Source of the DNA: Asterias amurensis
Lineage: Eukaryota; Echinodermata; Asteroidea; Forcipulatida; Asteriidae
Direction of reading: 5' to 3'
NCBI RefSeq assembly: GCF_032118995.1
Contig: NC_092667.1
Coordinates: forward strand, 480,931 to 544,930
DNA: 64,000 bases
Part shown: positions 56,691 through 64,000 of the stretch, one piece after another
Layout: each line of letters starts with the position of its first letter
Numbering within the stretch: the first letter of the stretch is position 1
Program-made: the position numbers and the translations under genes
Notes under the pieces: generated by a model
What the model was told of the DNA's origin: nothing
Database searches by the model: none
The model's input: only the letters and a program-made list of their open reading frames with translations

Positions 56691-59151
56691 AGGGACACAC
56701 CGGCCGAGTTGGGCCATTTGGGCTACAAAATAGACTTAGATGTGACTTCAACGGTCTTCCAGGAATGACGAAGAACAGTCCTTAAAAAAATCATCAAATG
56801 TAGCCGTTTTTGAGCATTTTAAGACAAAAACGCCGGTCGCGTGATTGTTCTAACCAAAAAGTGGTACAAACAATCACGTGACCTTTTGGGCTAGTTTTAC
56901 TTCCAGCCGTCTAAAAGTAACTTACTTAACCAAATTTAAATCTTTTTTTTTTACAAAATTATGAACGAATAAATGACGAAAAAGATCATGTATTCAAATT
57001 ATCGCTACAAAATGTAAATAATGGTCAAAAATCTAACGTAAGATTCGCATTTAAAGAGTCCGTGTAACGGAAGCTTGTTATATGGCCCCACGGCGTGGAG
57101 CAATCAGAACGTAAGCCTCGGGGCATATACCGTACCGCACATGCCGTGTCTTGTGGGGGACTGGAGGTGTAATCCCAGGCGCTATGAACTCCAAGCGTGC
57201 GGGTTTCGCCGTTAGCTTGGGAGGGGTTGGAAGCCAGACATTAAAGTACATGTTTGTCATCGTGGGTTTGTCAGTCGGTACACCTCGTGTCGATTCCGTT
57301 ATTTCTTACGATCGCATAATGCTCTGTTTTGTTTCATGCCTCCTAGTTTCTTTTTGTTAGGAGTTCTCAGGTAATTGAAAAAGATTGACTATGTCAAAAC
57401 GTAGGAGTACCGCATTTTGTTATACTGACAGTGTTATTGTGTGAGTAGCTTAACAAATGTTTTACAAAGAAGAAAAAAAGGATAACAAAATAACGGAGCC
57501 CCGATCGTAAAAAAGGACAGGTGAATAAGAATTTCGTTAAAGGTTGAAACAAAAATAGGGATAAAACAAAATTTCATCAAAGCATTATTTTGTTAACAAA
57601 ACATAATTTGTTAATTCTGTGAATGGAGTGTTATTTTTGAGATTGTTGAGGTATTATTTGGTTCTGTTCCAAGGTACAAAGATACTCAGCTACGCTTACG
57701 TTCCTTCAAGTTACGCTATAATATCAACGTTTTCAAGGTACGTTTTCAAGCCCGAGTCAAGCTACGCTTACGTTTTAAGATATGCTTACGTTCCAAAAGA
57801 TAAGGTTATGTTCTAAGCTACACAGCTACTCAGCTACGCTTACATTCCAAGTTTTGCTTACGTTCCTTCAAGTTAAGGTACGCTATCAATCCTACGTCAA
57901 GTTACACTTACGTTCCATACGCAGCTACGTTTACGTTCCAAAATACCCAGCTACGCTTACGTTCCAAGATATGCTTACGTTCCAAAACATATGGTTACGT
58001 TCCAAAACATATGGTTACGTTCCAAGCTACACAGCTTCTCAGCTACTCTTAATCCAAGATACAATTAGGTTCCAGTTACGCTATAATCAAAAGGTACGCT
58101 TTCAATCCCGAGTCAAGCTAGGCTTACGTTTCATACGCAGCTACGTTTACGTTTCAAAATACCCAGCTACACTTACGTAGCAAGATATGCCTACGTTCCA
58201 AAAATATGGTTACGTTCCAAAATAAATGGTTACGTTTCAAGCTACACAGCTACTCAGCTACGCTTATACAATCCAAGATATGTTTAGGTTCCAGAAATAC
58301 GCTATAATCAAAAGATACGCCCTCAATCCAGAGTCAAGCTAGGCTTACGTTTCAAGATTTGCAGCTACGCTTACGTTTCAAAATACATTCTCACAAGGAC
58401 GCTTTTGAATACCTCAAGATGCACCCCCCCCCCCGAGATAAAAACATTTTTCACTGTGAACAGGGCCCGTTGATCAATTTCATCTGTCTTGCAGAAAATA
58501 CTGCTGACAAATTGTCTTTACTGTTTAAAAATTTAGTCGGGCACCAGCCAAAGGTTTACAAATTTAATTAAAATTTGGCTGGTAATCAGTTTCAGCTTTG
58601 CAACACTATTTTGTGCTAAGCAAATTTTGTGCCACTATGAAAGGCATTATGAAATTGGGTCCTGGCACCACGCCACGATCGCATTCCAAACTGCATCATG
58701 GCTGTGCGGTAGTATGCCTAGTTTATTGGGGCCAGGAATGCTTTATTTACTTGTTCCTGTCCCATCATACTCTGGGTTAGTTTCTTTGTGTTCTTCGTGA
58801 CAATCTTTGGATGTACGTCGAAGCACGAAGGTCTACCTCCATCGTCGAAGCATTTGCCTGATCCGTTTATGCTGGTTGTATGGATAGACTGGATCCTTAT
58901 GCTCCGTCATAGTAAAACGTTGCTTTAAACAAAGCTCCAGTCTACTGACAACATTGTGCAACAATGTCACGAAGATTTGACAGTTGCAACGGCTGGAAGC
59001 ACGCTGGCCTTTAACCGCTTTGGTTTTTAAAAATAATTTTTCGCTAAATACGTGACATTTTGATGATTTTTTTTTACAGCAACCATCTATAAAAGCATTA
59101 TTTATGATTCTACACCCCGAAAATGCGTAAACGGTCAGCCGGTGTGTCCCT
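56691..59151. mobile_element. TTAA-flanked element, family L (long form)
   Basis: 2461 bp inside exon 1 of the gene copy, with TTAA at 56687-56690 and 59152-59155. Ends AGGGACACACCGGCCGAG / CAGCCGGTGTGTCCCT. The first 160 bp and last 525 bp match the 710-bp element at 46042-46751. The middle adds about 1.7 kb including a tandem repeat (57660-58395). No transposase frame seen. Confidence 0.92.
57660..58395. repeat. ACGTTCCAA-type tandem repeat
   Basis: Short words 'ctacgcttacgttccaag' and 'atggttacgttcc' repeated irregularly, with a higher-order period near 220 bp marked by 'gagtcaagctaggcttacgt' at about 58110 and 58331. Lies within the long family L element. Confidence 0.85.
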
Positions 59152-59534
59152 TTAATACGACTGACTCCTTGTCCCTGAATATCTTGGGATACTTTCTCAC
59201 GATCTACTGGTTCTGCCGAGGAGTGAGTGTTACAAATGATCTCTGGTATGTGGCATTGTGCAAGAGTTGCGGATTTTGTTCCATTTCGTCAATAACAGAT
59301 CTCTGGGACAGGATCTGTTGTATTTGATGGTCATTCATTTTGTCAATTGGTTCGGCTGGACAATTAGAACAACCTGAGTAGACGCAATACGACGACGGCA
59401 CAGTGCTAACCAAGATGGTCACAATCATCAGTGCGGTCAACATGGTTGTCATTATAAGGTGTCACAGTTCTGAAGATGATGGTAACACTCGAACACAGTT
59501 GTTGCAAATGAGCTGATACGAGATTGATGTTATG

Positions 59535-59543
59535 CCTTTATAA
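59535..59543 (-). promoter_or_regulatory. TATA box of gene copy 3
   Basis: TTATAAAGG on the minus strand, about 83-91 bp upstream of the ATG at 59452, matching the position in copy 1. Confidence 0.55.
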
Positions 59544-59639
59544 CAGCAAAGGACTAACACCAACGCCCTGCCCCTTTAACAATTGACCAATGGTGACGAT
59601 TTCTCTTAGGCAAATCCACTTGACTCTAATTTTAAAATT

Positions 59640-59945
59640 ACCATTCATACTTTACGCAGCTTCAAGGAATACAATTTTGATCAGACTTTTTATTTATCCG
59701 GGTATATTTTTTATTTGAAAAATTTAATTGTGCAGAACAACAAAATGGTAAGATCCGGAACGAATCCCCGTGAAGATCTGACTGCATACAAGCATTATAA
59801 AAAAAGCTTAGTTTTTAATCAAACTATGCATTAACTTTCATATTAACACGAAGTAGGTGTGTCTGCCATGGACCGTTATGTCTGACTAGAGATTTGAACT
59901 AGAGTTTTGAACCGTCGGATGGTTCCTGATGTCAATATTTTGTGC
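59640..59945 (+). repeat. R' segment, copy 3
   Basis: Reverse-complement partner of 47870-48125 on the right arm, with 'gaagatctgactgcataca' and 'cacgaagtaggtgtgtctg'. Confidence 0.75.
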
Positions 59946-60705
59946 ACAAAGTCTATGAAAGGTTCTACAAGGACAAAGGTAAAAACAAAATACGTCTCCA
60001 TGGAAGAAAGAAATCGGGGGAAACTTCCAATTTAAGCCACTGTGATGGTTGGGGAGCTTGGACTAGGAGCTTGACAATGCTCTCTGCACATAAAGGTCTT
60101 ATGACTTCACAATAATGTGCAAAACATATATCGCTTACCACTCCGCGGTCTGCAGACCAGCAATGAGGGCTGGGGGAAATTTGTCCCACTCACTGCATGT
60201 TCTTAACACAGTGTTTCCTCTCAATTTTGGATTTTCCCTCCTCTTCTCTATCCAAATAATAATAAGGCCCTGTAACACCTTGAAGTTTAAGTCAGCGTAT
60301 AAAGACGTATGCAAATTAAGCAACTAAGAGAAAAGAAAATGGCCGACGGGTGACATGATCACGTGATGTGCAAACCATACAAATGTTTTATTCACTGTAG
60401 GCAACACATCAGGCAAGAAATGGCCGTTGAAATAGCGTGTTTAGCCCCGTCCGAGGGATTGTTTTCGGGTTTATATTACTTGGGACTCGTCCTGCTTAGA
60501 ACGGGTTTTGTAAAATCGATCCTAGGACCGGTCTTACGTAGGATCGGTCTTCAGGCTAGGACTCGTCCTTAATCCTAAGTTAGGAAGAGTTTTGTTATTA
60601 AATCGACCCCATCAGGTTCATGATTATCTCAGAGTAGTTTCTCAGAATCTGCCCGTTCATAATTGTCTGCAATTACGTTCCATTCTGTTCAAAGCTCCAT
60701 GGAAG
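59946..60705. other. right-arm spacer
   Basis: Reverse complement of about 46865-47820. The left arm has about 140 bp (near 47060-47200) that is absent here between 'cctaagttaggaagagtttt' and the preceding block. No gene recognised. Confidence 0.5.
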
Positions 60706-61130
60706 TACCGTGGCCGAGCAGTTAAGAGCGGGAAGTTAATCTGTGGTTTTTCTGATCAGCAGAGTTTGGGTTCGAATCCCCAGCCGTGACACTTGTGTCC
60801 TTAAGCAAGCCACTTTACGAATGCTTCGTCCTTCAGATGGGACTCTAAAGCCGTTGGTCACATGTGTTGTGTAACGCATGTAAAATAACCCAGTGCACTT
60901 ATCAAAAAGAGAAGGGGTTCACCCCGGTGTTTCTGCCTAGATTGGCAGCATATTACGCCACAGTACCTTGTAAAAATCAATACATGGTGCTAAAGGATTA
61001 TGTCTCATAATTCAAACTTCGTCCCACTCACATTGCAGTAAAAATACCTAGCGCTTTGTATCTTTTGGCAAAGGGTGCGTTATAAATACGGTTATTATTA
61101 AGAAAAATTGCGTCTGTAATCCTCCGTTTA
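60706..61130 (+). mobile_element. tRNA-derived SINE, complete copy
   Basis: tRNA-like head at 60706-60790 with A box 'tggccgagcagttaagagc' and B box 'gggttcgaatccccag', resembling a class II (Leu/Ser-like) tRNA. Then a body with 'gcttcgtccttcagatggg', 'ggggttcaccccggtg' and 'tttgtatcttttggcaaagg'. Best copy of the family in the window, with an uninterrupted TTAA at 60801-60804. Transcription by RNA polymerase III from the A and B boxes is the expected mode. Confidence 0.85.
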
Positions 61131-61139
61131 GCTCCAACT

Positions 61140-61330
61140 TTACATTTATCCGGGTATATTTTTTTATTTGACAAATTCAAATTTGCAGAACAATAAAACT
61201 ATACGGTCTGATACGTTCTTGTTTTTAATCAAAATATGCATTAAACTTACAATTTTTACGCTGAGGTCTGCTGACATGGATCATAAAGTCTGACAACAGT
61301 TTTGGGCCGTCTGTGCGGCACCTAAAAGTC
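61140..61330 (+). repeat. R segment, copy 4
   Basis: Inverted partner of 45500-45740, between the SINE and the minisatellite. Confidence 0.8.
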
Positions 61331-62940
61331 ACCCCGACCTTTTAGGTTCAACTTTGATCGACATTTAGGTACAGCTTGGGGCGGGGCGACATCTGGGTAC
61401 AACTTTGGGCTACATTTAGGTACTGCTTTGGGGCAATAGATTTAGGTCGGGCGACATCTGGGTACAACTTCGGGTCTCCATTTAGGTCGGGGCGACATCT
61501 GGGGACAACTTTGGGCTACATTGCTTTGGGGCTAAAGATTTAGGTCGGGCGACATCTGGGTACAACTTCGGGGCTCCATTTAGGTCGGGGGGACATCTTG
61601 GTACAACTTCGGGACTCCATTTAGGTCAGGGTGACATCTGGGTACAACTTCGGGGCTCCATTTAGGTCGGGGCGACATCTGGGTACAACTTCGGGGCTCC
61701 ATTTAGGTCGGGGCGACATCTGGGTACAACTTTGGGGCTCCATTTAGGTCAGGGCGACATCTGGGTACAACTTCGGGGCTCCGTTTAGGTCAGGGCGACA
61801 TCTGGGTACAACTTCGGGGCTCCATTTAGGTCAGGGCGACATCTGGGTACAACTTCGGAGCTCCATTTAGGTCGGGGCGACATCTGGGTACAACTTTGGG
61901 GCTCCATTTAGGTCAGGGTGACATCTGGGTACAACTTCGGGACTCCATTTAGGTCAGGGCGACATCTGGGTACAACTTCGGGGCTCCGTTTAGGTCAGGG
62001 CGACATCTCGGTACAACTTCGGGACTCCATTTAGGTCAGGGCGACATATGGCTACAACTTCGGGGCTCCATTTAGGTCAGGCGACATCTGGGTACAACTT
62101 CGGGACTCCATTTAGGTCGGGGCGACATCTGGGTACAACTTTGGGGCTCCATTTAGGTCAGGGTGACATCTGGGTACAACTTCGGGACTCCATTTAGGTC
62201 AGGGCGACATCTCGGTACAACTTCGGGACTCCATTTAGGTCAGGGCGACATCTGGGTACAACTTCGAGGCTCCATTTAGGTCGGGGCGACATCTTGGTAC
62301 AACTTCGGGGCTCCATTTAGGTTGGGCGACATCTGGGTACAACTTCGGGGCTCCATTAAGGTCGAGGCGACATCTCGGTACAACTCCAGGGCTCCATTTA
62401 GGTCAGGGCGACATCTGGGTACAACTTTGGGGCTCCATTTAGGTCAGGGCGACATCTGGGTACAACTTCGGGGCTCCATTAAGGTCGAGGCGACATCTCG
62501 GTACAACTTCAGGGCTCCATTTAGGTCAGGGCGACATCTGGGTACAACTTCGGGGCTCCATTAAGGTCGAAGCGACATCTCGGTACAACTTCGGGGCTCC
62601 ATTTAGGTCAGGACGACATCTGGGTACAACTTCGGAGCTCCATTAAGGTCAGGGCGACATCTGGGTACAACTTCGGGGCTCCATTTAGGTTGGGGCGACA
62701 TCTGGGTACAACTTTGGGGCTCCATTTAGGTCAGGGTGACATCTGGGTACAACTTCGGGGCTCCATTTAGGTCAGGACGACATCTGGGTACAACTTTGGG
62801 GCTCCATTTAGGTCAGGGTGACATCTGGGTACAACTTCGGGGCTCCATTTAGGCCAGGACGACATCTGGGTACAACTTGGGGGCTCCATTTAGGTCGGGG
62901 CGACATCTGGGGACAAGTTTGTGAATGCATTTAGGTCAGA
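61330..62940. repeat. 41-bp minisatellite, array 4
   Basis: About 38 units in reverse complement ('ggtcagggcgacatctgggt', then 'acaacttcggggctccattt'), the longest array. Some units share diagnostic changes ('ccattaaggtcgaggcgac' at about 62350, 62475 and 62560, spaced about three units), showing higher-order repetition. Confidence 0.95.
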
Positions 62941-62951
62941 CGTAGTCTTGG

Positions 62952-63090
62952 CCCAAGACGATGGTGCTTGATTCTGGATAGTGTACTACGCGTGGTTGAA
63001 TCGCCAAAGCGCGCCCGCCACGGTATGATTTAGTTACGTGGATGGCGCGAAATCTAGACTACACTCTGCAAGCTACCATCGTCTTGGCAA
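62952..63090. mobile_element. small foldback element
   Basis: Inverted ends CCAAGACGATGGTGCTTG / CAAGCTACCATCGTCTTGG with 'tctggatagtgta' near the left arm and 'tagactacactctg' near the right. About 135 bp, at the end of the minisatellite. Confidence 0.7.
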
Positions 63091-64000
63091 TCCTGCAGCG
63101 CTGTGTTTTTCATTGTTTTCTTCTAAAGCTTTGTGTAGGACCAATCAGCGTGCGATCGTTGTAATAAATTAACATAATGTATTAGTTGACCCCGGGGTCA
63201 TTCATGTTGTGATTACACGGCATTGGCAGCTCCATGTTTGTCGTGGAGGATCGTTAGAAAATAGGAAATGTTCACGATTACGAATGCTAAAGATGAACAA
63301 GTAAGCCGAAGCTATATTAATCTGCTATCTAGATGGCAATTAATTAACGACTATATGTCAAAATACACCAGCTAGTGCCCTCTCTGCGGACGGTCTGGTG
63401 TTGCGATAAACTCCGTCAGTTCTACGCTAGCTTCGTCTGCTGCATGCAGGCAGCAGTTGGACCATGGAGGTAGGATGTCCGGGTGTGAATAAACTATAGG
63501 GAACTATAGCATGATACCACATACGACCAACGTTTGCAACTGAGCAAGTCATGTATCCCAAGTCATTATGTAACTGTCAGTGTCACAAAGTGGTGAGTGG
63601 AGAGAATCTTGTTTAGATTGATCGAATCTGTATAGAATTAGAAAACGTAAAGTCATACATTTGTAAGTAGTCATTGTTTGTCATGTTTGAATACTTCAAA
63701 ACTTGTTGTTATTCATGTAGGTAGACCTCCTTCCTGCTAAATAGTAAATTATTTGCACCGCTGTGTTCGTCCTGGGCTCCGGTCTCTACATGGATTGAGG
63801 ACTGGGTAGAAAAGGTTCTAAACGTAGAAACCAGAACCGGGAGCGAAAAGGGGTAGGGTGGGTGGGGTAAAAAAGAATTCCCCAAAACCCAAAACCCAAA
63901 TACAAAAAAGGGGGTCCGCCGGACAGTCCCACCGCTATTGACGCCCTCACCTTAGCCCAGCCAGAATCGCGACTGACAAAGAGTCAGTCGCCCTCAACGC
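63091..64000. other. no recognised gene
   Basis: No frame over 60 codons with a domain. The last 250 bp are GC-richer, with 'ccaaaacccaaaacccaaat' and 'gtccgccggacagtcccacc', and could be the edge of another repeat or a 5' leader. Confidence 0.4.

Larger units (their letters stand above)
56281..59452 (-). pseudogene. secreted-protein gene copy 3, interrupted
   Basis: Minus-strand copy of 48372-49236 on the right arm. Exon 1 starts at 59452 with the same signal peptide and is open to about 59156, where a TTAA element (56691-59151) is inserted. The exon resumes at 56686 and reaches its donor at 56579 (CAG|GTAAGT). Exon 2 begins at 56332 but has an in-frame TAG after seven codons and is cut at about 56281 by the CCTAGGACG element. 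Apart from the insertions, exon 1 is close to copy 1 (for example FEEIEQ against IDEMEQ), so inactivation looks recent. Confidence 0.9.
44705..62940. other. large interrupted inverted duplication
   Basis: Left arm 44705-48840, right arm about 59156-62940 plus exon pieces at 56281-56686. Both arms read outward to inward: 41-bp minisatellite, R segment, SINE, unique spacer (47100-47815 against 59955-60600), R' segment, TATA promoter, first exon of the secreted-protein gene. Arm sequence is similar but not identical. The arms differ by element insertions and by minisatellite length (about 0.8 kb against 1.6 kb). The spacer of about 10 kb holds a third gene copy and many small elements. Confidence 0.85.

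Noticed and set aside
60706..60790. A functional tRNA gene (A and B boxes present)
   Set aside because: The stems do not close cleanly, and it continues into a repeated SINE body. Related heads occur in other SINE copies in the window.

Overview
The window is eukaryotic (metazoan) genomic DNA. Genes are split by GT-AG introns, intergenic DNA is AT-rich, and transposable elements and minisatellites fill most of it. The mix of Ty3/Gypsy, Penelope-like, DIRS-like, LINE, Helitron, tRNA-derived SINE and many small TTAA-flanked elements points to a marine invertebrate. An echinoderm, perhaps a sea star, is my best guess; this is inference and no species was identified.

Layout. 1-2445: two direct copies of a composite module (41-bp minisatellite, an 'R' segment, a SINE tail). 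2446-4926: old LINE debris and a TTAA foldback. 4927-11210 (minus): a decayed SLC16/monocarboxylate-transporter-like (MCT) copy, with a 5'-end Ty3/Gypsy fragment in its intron. 11.2-13.4 kb: a short head-to-head spacer holding a foldback element nested in a related element. 13481-31216 (plus): an MCT-like gene that I could assemble as five exons with an open 411-aa frame, its introns loaded with repeats, two of which carry THAP-domain ORFs. 31.2-37.3 kb: a cluster of TTAA-flanked elements, then a 2.9-kb Helitron ending about 220 bp before the next gene. 37479-41817 (plus): a second MCT-like gene, five exons, 416 aa. 41925-43109: a foldback built from 26-bp subrepeats. 44.7-62.9 kb: a large interrupted inverted duplication whose arms each run minisatellite, R, SINE, spacer, R', promoter and first exon of a small secreted-protein gene. 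The left copy (48372-49236, 203 aa, two exons) looks intact. The right copy is broken by a TTAA element and a second TIR element, and a further plus-strand pseudogene lies between them. 62.95-64.0 kb has no recognised gene.

How it fits together. Two expansions by duplication dominate: MCT-like transporters (two intact, one dead) and a secreted cysteine-containing protein with a loose resemblance to Spaetzle/neurotrophin-type cystine-knot ligands (one intact, two dead). Transposons supply relative dates. One TTAC-flanked insertion in intron 4 is shared by both intact transporters, so it predates their split. A TTAA element in a SINE on the left arm of the inverted duplication is absent from the matching SINE on the right arm, so it came after that duplication. 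The most novel material is the set of TTAA-flanked AGG/AGT...CCT/ACT element families (Kolobok-like by inference), the pair of 9-bp-TSD TAGCCTT elements, and the unassigned secreted-protein family.
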